Assembly: GCA_019925795.1 (NCBI GenBank) | Contig: CM034313.1 | Coordinates: 87,761,663-87,825,662, forward strand | Reading direction: 5' to 3' | DNA from: Dendrobium chrysotoxum | Lineage: Eukaryota; Streptophyta; Magnoliopsida; Asparagales; Orchidaceae | DNA: 64,000 bases | Part shown: positions 22,107-32,900 of the stretch, one piece after another | Layout of the letters: every line of letters begins with the position of its first letter | Numbering within the stretch: the stretch's first letter is position 1 | Position numbers and translations under genes: made by a program | The notes under the pieces: model-generated | Seen by the model: only the letters and a program-made list of their open reading frames with translations | Databases searched by the model: none | What the model was told of the DNA's origin: nothing

Positions 22107-24573
22107 ATGGGTGACCACACCTCCACCAAAATCTTTCCAACCAAAGGAGATCGCCCTGATGTCCAATCTGAGGGTCTGAAGAAGACTCAGAAAGTGGCCA
22201 AAATTGATGATGTCGTATCCACCATAACTGGCGATTCCTTGATCATTTTCAGGAAGAAATTTTACTTCCCTAATGATCTTGTGATGAAAGTGCCTGAAAA
22301 ATTCGCCCGTGCCTATTCCTTTCCTTTAAGATTTTCGACAGTGTACGAGTCTAATTTGTGAGTAGGGCTACGATTTTCACCTCCTCCGGAGTTGATTGAC
22401 ATTTTAAAGACATGTGGAGTGAGTTTATCCTAGCTTTCTTATAGATCCATGTCAATCATAATGGGATTGATCATATTTTTCAGAGATCATGGAGCGGTGT
22501 TGTCTCCAGAGTGTCTTTCTCAGATGGGTAGACTTATTTGTGATACGTAGGGTCGTATCTCTTTTAGATCCAAGTGGTTGGATATTCACACTCATGATAT
22601 ATCAGAAAGCTATGTTAGTGATTTCTTCTTTGTGCAAAATGATTAGAATCTCTTAAAAATTTGGGAAAATTGAAGGATTTACCCATTGCCCCACATGTTG
22701 GAGCAGACGATTTACTGAAGATGCTTAACCTTCCTAATGTAGACACCATTCACTATGAGGTGTGCTATTTGAACCGATATATGGATGAGGAGTATTTATT
22801 CAAGGTGGGACTATCTACTCATGCAGGGAGATCACATGCTCATATGCTAAATAAGTCGGCTAAAGTCCTAGAGGCAGTTATCCAACCTTCAAAGGCTCCT
22901 CTTAAACAATCAAGGAATGAGGGTGATTAGCAGGCATTCAAGAAGAAAAGGGTGGAGGAGATTTTGACAGTCACTAACAAATATCACCATGTCTCTCCAT
23001 CCAAGACACACATTCCAGAAGATATTTTGCCATCGACGAGCTGAGGAGTTGGTGAGTTCCCATTCTCTTTTTTGCTTTATCTTTTTGCATTCTCATAAGG
23101 ATATGTCCCTTACGAAGCTTTTCTTATTATTTTCAGTTGGTGCAATGCATGGATCTTGAAATTGAAATGATCAAGAACTTAAATGACTAGAATAATGAGT
23201 TTGTAAAGGTTAAGTATCTCTAGGAGAAATTTGATGGCGAGATCTGGGAAATAAAGGCTGTGGAGGAGCAGCTAGCAGAGTGCAGGGAAGAATTGGCTAC
23301 TATGGCAACTTCAGCCTCTTTACATAATCAACAGATTGATCACCTTCACATTGAGTTGGTGTATACACAGGCAATAATCAAATAGCATGTGAAAGATCAA
23401 CATATCCGTGAGGAGAAGATTATAGCCATTGAAATGAGAACAAAAGGCTCTAGAGTTTGTTGTCTGAGAAGGAAGCCAAGTCCAAGTCAGAACAATCACC
23501 TTTGAAAGTCATAGAAGAATTCAAGAAGTCTGTTGCCTTCAAGATCATTATCTAAAATCAGATTCAGGAAGCTCATGATCACATATATGATGTGGAGGTG
23601 AAGGCCTTGGAGTTGGAATGTTTAGAGGAAGGTAGGGGTGTCAATTTGGGTCAACGGGTTGGGTTCGGGTCGAACCCGACTTGACCCGGATGTAAACGGG
23701 TCAACCCGAACCCGACCCGTTTAGCTAAACGGGTCAAAAAATTGAACCCAAACTCGACCCGCACGGGTTGCCGGGTTGACCCGACACAACCCGACCTGCC
23801 GATTTCTTCCCAGGCGACCGCGCGCACTGCGGGCCTAGGGGCTTGGGGCGAACCGCGCGGAGCCGCGGACTGCGGGACTGGCCGGACTCGCGGAGAGAGG
23901 CACTAACGCGCGGACTGCGGCCTGCGGGACGTCGGGACTGCGAGACGCCGGGATGCCGGAAAACGGGGCTGGCGGACAGGCAGAGTCGCGGAGCCGCGGA
24001 CTGCGGGATTGGCCGGACCGCCGAACTCGCGGAGAGCGCCAGAGCGACACTACCGCGCTAACTGCGGCGGGATGCCAGGACTGTGGGACGCCGGAGAGCG
24101 GGGCTGGCACCTGGCGGACAGGCGGAGTCGCGAAGAGCAGGCGAGCAGCATTACGGGTCACGGAAGTGACGCAACGCGACCCGCGACTAGACACAGACAC
24201 AGCTAATCGGGTCAATTCGGGTTGACCCACGGGTTTCCGGGTCAACCCGAACCCGACTCATTTTTTAAACGGGTCGAAATTCCGAACCTGAACCCGACCC
24301 ATTTCACAAACAGGTTGACCCGAACCCGGATTTTTTCAGGTCGGGTTCGGGTCGAGTTTCGGGTCGTGTCAATTTTTGACACCCCTAGAGGAAGGCTTCA
24401 TTAGAGGTTTTCTTAAAGGTATTCGTGTAGTGTAGCGCAAGACTGAAGCTGAGATCAAGGGGTTGACACCTAGCCAGGCTTCTGGTGACTCTTCTTCATA
24501 TTCAGATGGTGTTGAGATCAAGAGTGAGTTGTATAAGGCTTTTGCCCTTGAGGATGATGATGTTCAGATTCTG
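22107..24573 (+). pseudogene. Antisense extra ORF of element B (Transposase_28-like)
   Basis: Runs against element B. The start MGDHTSTK is followed by FRKKFYFPNDLVMKVPEK and a decayed YESNL block (stop at 22359-22361), then ISFRSKWLDIHTHD near 22560, then 22661-22930 (PIAPHVGADDLLKMLNLPNV, then a basic segment), a glutamate-rich coiled-coil-like part to 23632, the hAT insertion, and an acidic tail ending DDVQIL at 24573. Same order and many identical words as 1-1647 in element A. Several stops and frameshifts make it non-functional. The accessory ORF is typical of Tat-lineage elements; its role is not established. Confidence 0.65.
23633..24387. mobile_element. Non-autonomous hAT element, GC-rich, copy 1
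   Basis: 755 bp with perfect 12-bp terminal inverted repeats TAGGGGTGTCAA / TTGACACCCCTA and a perfect 8-bp target duplication GAGGAAGG (23625-23632, 24388-24395). Next to each end lie many GGGTCGGGTT/AACCCGACCC words forming longer inverted arms. The core (23810-24200) is very GC-rich and has no gene. It sits in the tail of the antisense ORF. Ends, duplication length and arms match the copy at 30918-31604. Confidence 0.88.
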
Positions 24574-25363
24574 TAGTATTTTTATATTGTTGGTTGTACC
24601 ACTTCATATGCTTTAGTGATTGTTGTTTGTATCTGGAGTTGATATTTTTCATATGATGTATGTGATATATTTAGTGATATATTAAGATGTTGTTGATGTT
24701 CTTTTATTTTATTTCTCATATGTATATAAAATTTACTTAATTTCATTCCAAATTGGATGATAAGAAATATTTTAGTAGGCTCATTTGACTTGAGCGAATG
24801 TGAGAGACATCCTCCTTGGATGTTTAACCTATCCAAGATTGTTAGTCAAAACATTTATTTGATGATATTAACCTATATGGAAGAGGTTAGATCGAATCCC
24901 CTTGGGATTAATCATCCAGTAATTGAGACACAATAAATATTATGTATTCATCAAATCATGGATAAAAAAATTAGATTGATCGTTAATTATAATTTTTGAT
25001 CCTCTTTAAAGAATGAGACAGTATCAAGACGGAACGAGAAATACATTGCTGTATTATGTAACATAATATAACAACTCCCTAATATGACTTAGGGATTTTA
25101 GAATTACACCATACTCAGCACAGAAGGGACACATACAGGGACTACATAATAACTTGGGAAAAAGTACATGACACAAGATAAGCTGTGCTATCAACAACTA
25201 TTGATAATACTTGTGAAGGAAATACTAGGGATACCCAAGCTACACCATATTCAACATAGAAAAGATACACGATGAAACACAAAAAAGACCCAAATTGTAA
25301 AGTCATTTAAGGATTCTCTTTTGATATGAATATAGAAGTGAATTCTTATATGGGAGAAGCCTT
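24574..25363. other. Internal region of element B where pol would be expected
   Basis: AT-rich, with no readable reverse transcriptase, RNase H or integrase motif on either strand. It appears to be the scar of the pol deletion. Confidence 0.45.
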
Positions 25364-26330
25364 CTAAGAGATATCTTTACTTCGAAGATCTAAATCCTTG
25401 ATGATTATGGTAACTGATGGGCGTGGTTGAGACTGCTTAAGATAGCACGATTGCACCACTTGTTGGTCTCCTCGCACCATACTGATCCTAGTAGGGGTGA
25501 AAAATTTTAGTTTGAGGTGTGGAATAGAAGCGACAACTCCAAAGATTGACTGGAGGGGTCTTCCAAAGATAGCATTATAAACTAACTTTAATTTTATCAT
25601 AATAAATTGGATTATATGAGTAGCTTGTTGAGGCAATTTTCTGAGTACAACTGAGAGACTAATTGTACCTTCTACTCATACATGTTGATTATCAAATTCA
25701 TATAGCAGTCCTGCGAGGGGTTGAAGGTTTTCTTTGGTGAGACCCATATTGAGAAAAGTAGAGTAGAATAAGACATCCACGGAGCTCCCTTTGTCCACCA
25801 AAGTTCTTTTGATATTGTAACACGGGTCACATATCCCCACATTAATTATGAGTGGATCTTGATAAGGGATTTTTACTCCCTCCAAATCAGAATTATCAAA
25901 AGTAATGGAATGATCGATATGGGACTTCTTTGGTCTTGGCTTTTCATCTATAACCAATAAGACTTGATTAGCTGATAAGAGCCCCCATGCGATAGTTTTA
26001 ATCTCACTAACTATTTGATGATTATTCAATAGTTATCTTTACTGTTGTTGACCCCCCCCCAGTAGAATGAGCCTCCTCTCGAGGAGGTAAATTTTAAATA
26101 AACTATTGAAGATAGCCTTGTCGGATAAGTCTCTCAATTTTATTCTTAAGCTGCTTACAAGCTTCAGTAGTGTAGCCACAACTACGGAGAAAATGGTAGT
26201 ATTGATCCTGATTTCTTGTATTCGGCTTCAAAGGATTAAGCCACTTTACGTTCTTCTAATCTCGGATGGCCATCAACATATTTGCTCGAGATACATTGAG
26301 TGATGTATAATCTTTTTCGTGTTAAGGTTT
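25364..26330 (-). pseudogene. Gypsy gag-protease remnant of element B
   Basis: On the - strand, from the right: a gag C-terminal motif (CGYTTEACKQLKNKIERLIR, about 26190-26130), then at 26029-25676 an aspartic-protease region with VDKGSSVDVLFYSTF (the family has D-G/S-S-S-x-D), then at 25636-25364 YNAIFGRPLQSIF and LKLKFFTPT...VRGDQQVVQSCY, typical of the pro/pol junction in gypsy elements. Stops interrupt it. A C-run of ten at about 26050-26059 is in the linker. The left edge of the SIRE insertion (26331) cuts it from the rest of gag. Confidence 0.75.
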
Positions 26331-26335
26331 ACATC
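26331..26335 (+). other. Target duplication ACATC, left copy
   Basis: ACATC precedes the 5' LTR and is repeated exactly at 36835-36839 after the 3' LTR, defining the SIRE insertion. Confidence 0.9.
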
Positions 26336-26586
26336 TGTTGCAAATCTGGTTTTGATGATGACAAACATGTTTCCAGTGTGTTGTGCTTGGCTAATCTGTT
26401 TCAGGCACAAAAGACCGCGAGCCACTCAAGCCAACTCAAGATCGGGTCCAAGTGTGTCAAATGTATGATTTTTCTTTTTATTGAGTCAATTGTAATGTAA
26501 CTGATTCCCTAGCTAAGTAACCTTGCACACACACACTCAGGGAGAGAGATTGAGTGAATTAGAGTTTCTGTTAAAAATTTGTTCAG

Positions 26587-27259
26587 ATCGTCCTGGACGA
26601 TATCCACATCGTCCTGGACGATCCAGTTAAAACAGAAACCCTAATTAGGGCGACTAAGTTAAGAGGGTCTGATTGAGCCGATCGTCCTGGACGATCTAAG
26701 GATCGTACGGGACGATATTCCCAAATCAGAAATTCTCAGCCGCCAGATTAAGTTAGGCAAGTTTTATTTTAAGTATTTTGGTCTGATCGTCCTGGACGAT
26801 ACGTGTATCGTCCTGGACGATTCACTACAATCATGCCTAAATTAGTCTGGTAATTAAGGAAAGCAATTAATGTTTAATTGATACGATCACATCGTCCAGG
26901 ACGATCGCAGGATCGTCCCGGACGATCGTGATCGTCTTGTGCATTTCAGCTGTACGACCCGAACTGTGTACAGGACGATTTGGGGCCTTTTTGAACTAAT
27001 CATACCGGACGATTACCCTATCGTCCGGGACGATCAAGTCATTTTTTGGTCGTCCAGCACAGATTTCTCTGGACGACCCGAACTGTCTTCTGGACGATTT
27101 CCCTCAATTTGAACTAATCGGCCCGGACGATCGCAGGATCGTATGGGACGATATGAACAACTTTTTCTACTGATCGTCGAGAAGAGCCAGATCGTCCAGG
27201 CTGAAACAGCTGAATTTGAACTGATCGTACAGGACGATCTACCGATCGTCCTGGACGAT
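26587..27259. promoter_or_regulatory. Array of seven palindrome pairs in SIRE U3
   Basis: Fourteen copies of ATCGTCC-N-GGACGAT (some with one or two changes), in seven pairs starting at 26587/26608, 26681/26702, 26786/26807, 26891/26912, 26999/27020, 27117/27138 and 27224/27245. Every pair has a 21-bp start-to-start distance, leaving a 6-bp spacer. Pairs follow at 94, 105, 105, 108, 118 and 107 bp. The array ends about 45 bp before the TATA-like box, so it occupies U3 like an enhancer. Either DNA-binding sites on one helix face or, if transcribed, 15-bp stem, 6-nt loop hairpins. Function is inference. Confidence 0.85.
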
Positions 27260-27530
27260 CTTGGCCGACCAGTTGAGATTTAGGGCAAATTTTAAGCCCT
27301 CCTTTAAAAGAACTTTTTCCAATTTTTGGAAAAATCTTTTTGCTACCTTCCTTCCCTGAGAAACCCTAGAGAGAAGAGAGAGTTGGGAGAGAGAGAAGAG
27401 ATCTTGTGAGGGGGAGTTAGTGAGGGATTCACTAAGGTTGCTCCAAGCACGGATCAGAGTCGTCTTCTCCGCTCGTCGTCTGTCGTCTAGTCGATGTTCT
27501 TCGTGGGAGGATCGTTCGCAAGAAGATCCG

Positions 27531-27745
27531 GGTTCTCTGCCCGCTTCAGGTGGAAGCGAAAGGAGTTCGTAGGTTCTCTGCCTGCTTCAGGAGGAAGCGA
27601 AAGGAGTTCGAAGGTTCTCTGCCTGCTTCAGGAGGAAGCGAAAGGAGGTCGGGTTCTCTGCCTCACCGTGTGGTGAAAAGGAGATTTTTGTACAGGCTTC
27701 TCCGCCTTGCTGTGGGAGCAAAAGGAGAGACACTTCTGTTTAGTG
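27531..27745 (+). repeat. Tandem hairpin-coding units in the SIRE leader
   Basis: Three ~41-bp units of GGTTCTCTGCCYGCTTCAGG with AGGAAGCGAAAGGAG, then two diverged ones (CCTCACCGTGTGGTGA, CCTTGCTGTGGGAGCA). Each contains a short stem-loop such as GCTTC/GAAGC between constant CTCTGCC and AAGGAG flanks. The unit is kept in the 3' LTR and in diverged relatives at 40256-40445 and 50758-50945, where the stem sequence changes but pairing remains. Located downstream of the TATA-like box, so likely in the transcript leader. Confidence 0.7.
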
Positions 27746-28033
27746 CAATACCCGGAGGGGAGGCTCCGGGGAGTGGACGTAGGTCAAGTTGACCGAACCA
27801 CTATAAAATCTGGTTTGCTTTTCTGATTCAGTTTTGCACTTTACTTTTCAATATAAACTGCTTGGGTGAATATCGTTGGTTGAACTTTTCATTATTGTTT
27901 ACTTGTTTCCGCTGCTAAGTATCGAACAGATTTTCATAGTTATCGTGAAATTTTTAAATAACCAATTCACCCCCCTCTTGGTTAGCCTCGGGACTAGTTC
28001 ACTAGGGCTTAACATCCCTTTCGAACTTTCAAG

Positions 28034-28045
28034 TGGTATCAGAGC
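28034..28045 (+). other. Primer-binding site of the SIRE element
   Basis: TGGTATCAGAGC two bases after the 5' LTR, complementary to the 3' end of initiator tRNA-Met as is usual in plant copia elements. Confidence 0.92.
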
Positions 28046-28087
28046 GGGATTCAAAATTTCTGTTTAAAAACTTTTGAATTTGATCCA

Positions 28088-29899
28088 ATGGCTAACTGTA
28101 ACAATCGTAATACTGCTGAAGGTTATTCTATTACCAGACCACCATTGTTTGACAATATTCCTTTTGATTTTTGGAAAACACGCATGTCTACTTTTCTGCA
28201 ATCTATTGATTATCGCATGTGGATGTTAGTTAAGGACGGATACGAACCACCTTTTCGAATGATTAATAATGTGAAAACTGAATTGCCGTTTGCTGATTGG
28301 ACGTTTGATGATCGTGATTTAGCACAGTTGAATGCAAAATGTTTGAACTGTTTCTTTTGTGCTTTGAAATCTGAAGACTATATGCGTGTTTCTACTTGTA
28401 CAACGGGAAAGGAAATCTGGGATAGGTTATGTATAACATACGAAGGTACAACTGAAGTCAAACAATCTAGGTTAAACATCTTGTTACATGATTACGAACT
28501 TTTTTGCATGAAACCTAGTGAGACTATTTCAGAAATGTACACAAGGTTCACTCAGATTGTTACCTCTTTGCATGTTCTAGGTAGAGAACTTACTAACTAC
28601 GAAAGAGTGAATAAAATTCTAAGATGTTTGCCTGCTTCTTATGATGCTAAGATTACTGCTATTACTGAATCTAAAGATTTAAACACTTACTCTATTGACA
28701 GCTTACTTGGATCACTTATTACTTACGAGCAAGGGGTGAACCAAAGGCAACTTGATGCAGGTGATCGCAAGAAAGAAAAGACAGTGGCACTAAAGGCCAA
28801 GGATTCAGATGCTAGCACTTCCGGGTCTGATAGCGATGAAGTTGCCTTAATCACAAGGCAATTCAAAAGCTTTCTAAGGAAGAAACATAAGAACTATCAG
28901 AAGTGGAACAAGGGTAAGTTCAATAAAAACTTTAAGGGTTCATATGAATCGGTTTGTTTTGAATGCAGGAAGCCTGGACACATAAAGGCTGATTGTCCAA
29001 CACTTAAAGCTCACCCAAGCAAGGAGAAGGGTGAGGAGAAAACAAAGTTCAGAAAGGACAAGAAGCGGATTCAGAAGGCGTTCTGGGCAGACTCTGCATC
29101 CGACTCTTCTGAGACTGAAGCTGAAGAGGAGGAAACAAACTTGTGTCTGATGGCGGATGATCACCCTGGTCAGTCGGACCAGGAAGAGGTATGTGAGCTT
29201 ACTTACGATCAGTTATTTGAAGTTTCTGAAAAGATTCATACATCGTATAGGAAGCTTAAGAAAACCCATGCTAGTTTGAAATTAGATTATTTGACTTTAC
29301 AAAAAGAGCATGATTCTGTAGTTAAAGATTATTCCACACTTGATTCCAATCACATGTCTCTGCTTGATGAGTTTGATGAATTGAACAAAAAATATTCTGA
29401 TTTAGTTTTTGAGCATGATTCTTTGAAAACCACGCATGTTGATTTAGAAAAAGCTTTTAAAGAGTTAGATACAATGGCATTTGAAGTAGAAAGTAACAAT
29501 GGCGCTTTAAAATTTGAAATTGCAAGTTTAAAGAAAGAGAATGAGTTTTTGGAAGTAAAAATCAGTACTTTTGAAAAGAACAAAACACCGCCTACCTTTG
29601 AACAATTTTATGCACCGCCACCTTTTAAAAATTCTGTTGCAAGTTCATCAAAGCATGTTTCATACACTACTAGGAAGAGACACTATCACTCACGACGTTT
29701 AGTTAATCCTTTTCCTGGTATTAGATGTTTTTCATGTGGCATGTTAGGATACATATCACACACTTGTACTGCTCACCATAGTACACATTGGGTGTGGAGA
29801 CCCAAACTGCCTGTGTCACAGCACAGCACGCATGCATCGCATTCTTCTTTTCATAAGAAGGAACCCAAACCTGTTTGGGTTCCTAAGACTGACATTTGA
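28088..29899 (+). CDS. SIRE gag polyprotein
   Basis: 603 codons, open throughout. Starts MANCNNRN, then PPLFDNIPFDFWKTRMSTFL (19-38) as in copia gag of the SIRE group, a UBN2-like capsid region to about 220, an acidic/serine stretch, a CCHC zinc knuckle CFECRKPGHIKADC (about 296-309), a charged linker, a long heptad-rich coiled coil (about 370-500), and a second, incomplete knuckle CFSCGMLGYISHTC. Forms the particle and binds RNA. The start is the first ATG after the primer site, 43 bp away. The frame ends at 29899 and pol is in a different frame, so a fused product would need frameshifting unless a small indel has occurred. Confidence 0.9.
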   Translation: MANCNNRNTAEGYSITRPPLFDNIPFDFWKTRMSTFLQSIDYRMWMLVKDGYEPPFRMINNVKTELPFADWTFDDRDLAQLNAKCLNCFFCALKSEDYMRVSTCTTGKEIWDRLCITYEGTTEVKQSRLNILLHDYELFCMKPSETISEMYTRFTQIVTSLHVLGRELTNYERVNKILRCLPASYDAKITAITESKDLNTYSIDSLLGSLITYEQGVNQRQLDAGDRKKEKTVALKAKDSDASTSGSDSDEVALITRQFKSFLRKKHKNYQKWNKGKFNKNFKGSYESVCFECRKPGHIKADCPTLKAHPSKEKGEEKTKFRKDKKRIQKAFWADSASDSSETEAEEEETNLCLMADDHPGQSDQEEVCELTYDQLFEVSEKIHTSYRKLKKTHASLKLDYLTLQKEHDSVVKDYSTLDSNHMSLLDEFDELNKKYSDLVFEHDSLKTTHVDLEKAFKELDTMAFEVESNNGALKFEIASLKKENEFLEVKISTFEKNKTPPTFEQFYAPPPFKNSVASSSKHVSYTTRKRHYHSRRLVNPFPGIRCFSCGMLGYISHTCTAHHSTHWVWRPKLPVSQHSTHASHSSFHKKEPKPVWVPKTDI

Positions 29900-29910
29900 T
29901 GATTTTGTAG

Positions 29911-32900
29911 GTGTGCTCTCACACAAGACCTCGTGAGAGCATGTGGTACCTGGACAACGGATGTTCTAGACATATGACTGGAGATGCAAATCAGTTCATT
30001 TCGCTGGAGGCCAGAGCTGGAGGCAAGGTTACACTTGGAGATAACACCACCAGGAAGGTGGTAGGCACAGGTATGATTGGTGATTCAAAGAATTTTGTGA
30101 TTGATAATGTTTTGCTTGTAGATGGACTGAAACACAACTTGCTGAGCATTAGTCAACTCTGCGACAAGGGATACAGCATCAAATTCCTGCCCACTCGCTG
30201 TATTTTAAGCTTAAATGATGAAGTTGTTTTGCAGGGGCAAAGGATCAACAACGTCTACAAGCTGGATATAAGTAGCATTAAATCTGATAATTCAATTTGC
30301 TTAAAAACTGCTGCTGATGAGTCTTGGTTATGGCATAGGAGATTGTGTCATGCCAGTATGAAAACCCTTAGGAGAGTCACCCAAAAGGACTTAGTTAGAG
30401 GTGTGCCCAAGCTTAAGTTCACTAAGGATCACCTGTGTGATGCCTGTCAGTTGGGGAAGCAAGTCCAGTCCTCTTTTCACTCTGTTAAGGACATTAGCAC
30501 CTCTAGACCTTTAGAAGTTCTTCACATGGACCTCTTTGGACCCATTAGCACTGTCAGCTTAGGGGGGAGAGTCTATGGTTTTGTGATTGTTGATGATTAT
30601 TCAAGGTTCACTTGGGTTAAGTTTTTGTCACACAAATCTGAGTCATTTGATGAGTTTAGATCTTTCTCTACTTGGATTCAGAAGAAGTTAGGATGTGAGA
30701 TTATTACCATCCATAGTGATCACGGAGGGGAGTTTGAAAATGAAAGATTTGGAAGTTTGTGTGAGAATCATGGGATTAGTCACAATTTTTCAGCTCCTAG
30801 GACCCCTCAGCAGAACGGGGTAGCTGAAAGGAAGAACAGGACCTTAGTGGAAGCCGCTAGAGCCATGCTTGCCGAGTATTCACTTCCAAAATACTTTTGG
30901 GCTGAAGCGGTGAACACTAGGGGTGTCAATTTCGGGTCACGGGTCGGGTTCGGGTCGAACCCGGAATGACCCGCGTTACAAACGGGTCGACCCTAACCCG
31001 ACCCGGGTAGAAAAACGGGTCGGAAATCCGAACCCGAACCCGACCCGGCGGGTTGCCGGGTTGACCCGACCCGACACGGGAAGGCGGGGCGGAGGCGGTC
31101 GCCGGCGGGGCAGCGCGAGGCGGAGGCGGTCGCCGGCGGGGCAGCGCGGAGCGGACACGCGGCAGCGGGGCAGCGCGGGGCGGACACGCGGCAGCGGGGC
31201 AGCGCGGGGGCGCGGGCTGCGGGCAGCGGGGCAGCAGGCGTGGGCGCGGGGCAGCGGGTGCGGGGCAGCGGACACGCGGCGCGTGCGTCGGCGCGGGGCA
31301 GCGGACACGCGGCGCGTGCGTCGGCGCGGGGCAGCGGGCTCGATCGGGCGGGGCAGCGGGCGCGCGGGCAGCGGGTAGCGGGCAGCGGGCGGGAAGCGGG
31401 AAATTTTTTTTTTTTTTAAATTAAACGGGTTATCGGGTTGACCCGGCAACCCGCCGGGTCAACCCGAACCCGACCCGTTTTTCAAACGGGTCAATTTTCG
31501 CAACCCAAACCCGACCCGTTTGAGAAACGGGTCGGGTCAAACCCGAAAATTCCGGGTCGGGTTCGAGTCGGGTTTTCGTGTCGTGTCAAAACTTGACACC
31601 CCTAGTGAACACTGCCTGTTATGTGCTGAATAGGGTGAATGTGAGAGTCAAACTGAACAAGATACCTTATGAGATCATTAAGGGTAGAACACCAAATCTG
31701 TCCCACCTCCATGTCTTTGGCTGTAAGGTTTTCATTCTGAACAACGGGAAGTCACCCTTAGGAAAATTTGACCCCAAATCTGATGAAGGAGTGTTCTTAG
31801 GATATTCAAGTGTGGGGAAATCCTTTAGGGTGTTCAATAGGAGGACTTTGGTGGTGGAAGAAACAACCCATGTAGTGTTTGATGAATCTGATCCTAAGGA
31901 TTCTAGATCTGAAGTAGAAGATGAAGAGATTGTTGAGGTTACCCAAGGAGTTGGCAATACAAATTTGGAGGAAAGGGTAGAACCTCAAACTGAGTTGCCT
32001 AGAGATTGGAGATATTCTTCGAGTCATCCTAAAGAACTGATCTTAGGAGACCCTTCTGAAGGTGTTAGGACTAGGCATGGACTTAGGAAGGAAGTAAACC
32101 ATTCTGCCTTTATCTCAATGACTGAACCCACCAACATCAATCAAGCCTTGTCGGATGAGTTTTGGATTTTAGCGATGCAGGAAGAATTAAATCAATTTGT
32201 AAGGAATGATGTTTGGGAGTTAGTAGAAAGACCTAGAAACCAAAGTATTGTGGGAACTAAGTGGGTCTTTAAGAATAAGATGAATGATTCTGGTGTGGTG
32301 GTGAGAAATAAGTCAAGATTGGTGGCTAAGGGGTATAATCAGATAGAATGGATAGATTTTGAGGAAACTTTTGCCCCTGTAGCTAGATTGGAAGCCATTA
32401 GAGTGCTACTAGCATTTGCCTGTTACAAAGGATTTAAGCTGTTTCAAATGGATGTCAAGAGTGCCTTTTTAAATGGGGTAATTAAAGAAGATGTTTTTGT
32501 AGAACAACCCCCAGGTTTTGAGAGTTCCCAATATCCAAGTCATGTCTATAAATTAAAAAAGGCCTTATATGGATTGAAACAGGCACCCAGAGCTTGGTAT
32601 GAGAGGCTTAGCACATTCCTGTTAGAAAGAGAATTTGTTAAGGGGAGCGTAGACACCACCCTTTTTCTGAGGAGATTAGGAGATGACTTACTCATTGTCC
32701 AGATCTATGTTGATGATATAATTTTTGGATCTTCTGATAAATACTTATGTGAAGAGTTTTCTAAAACAATGAGTAAAGAGTTTGAGATGAGTATGATGGG
32801 AGAATTGTCCTACTTTTTGGGGTTTAGCATAAGGCAAACGGATGATGGAACCTTTCTCAATCAATCAAAATACACTAAGGACATTTTGAAGAAATATGAA

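Larger units (their letters stand above)
26336..28031 (+). repeat. 5' LTR of the SIRE element
   Basis: Begins TGTTGCAAATCTGG and ends CGAACTTTCA. Order inside: a CACACA word at about 26527-26537, seven palindrome pairs (26587-27259), a TTTAAAAG TATA-like box (27304-27311), GA-rich leader, a 41-bp hairpin array (27531-27660 and on), and a conserved tail CCAATTCACCCCCCTCTTGG. Homologous LTRs are at 35139, 39058, 50410 and 53500. Confidence 0.93.

Noticed and set aside
23835..24245. Open frames in the first hAT element
   Set aside because: Same reason: GC-rich core without stops; no recognised domain on either strand.
26587..27259. A CRISPR-like array of short repeats
   Set aside because: Plant nuclear context, palindromes paired at 21 bp inside an LTR, no leader or cas genes, spacers only 6 bp.
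30923..31449. Open frames of 150 codons on both strands, rich in Arg, Gly and Pro
   Set aside because: They lie in the G+C core and arms of a hAT element; products of low-stop sequence and simple repeats.
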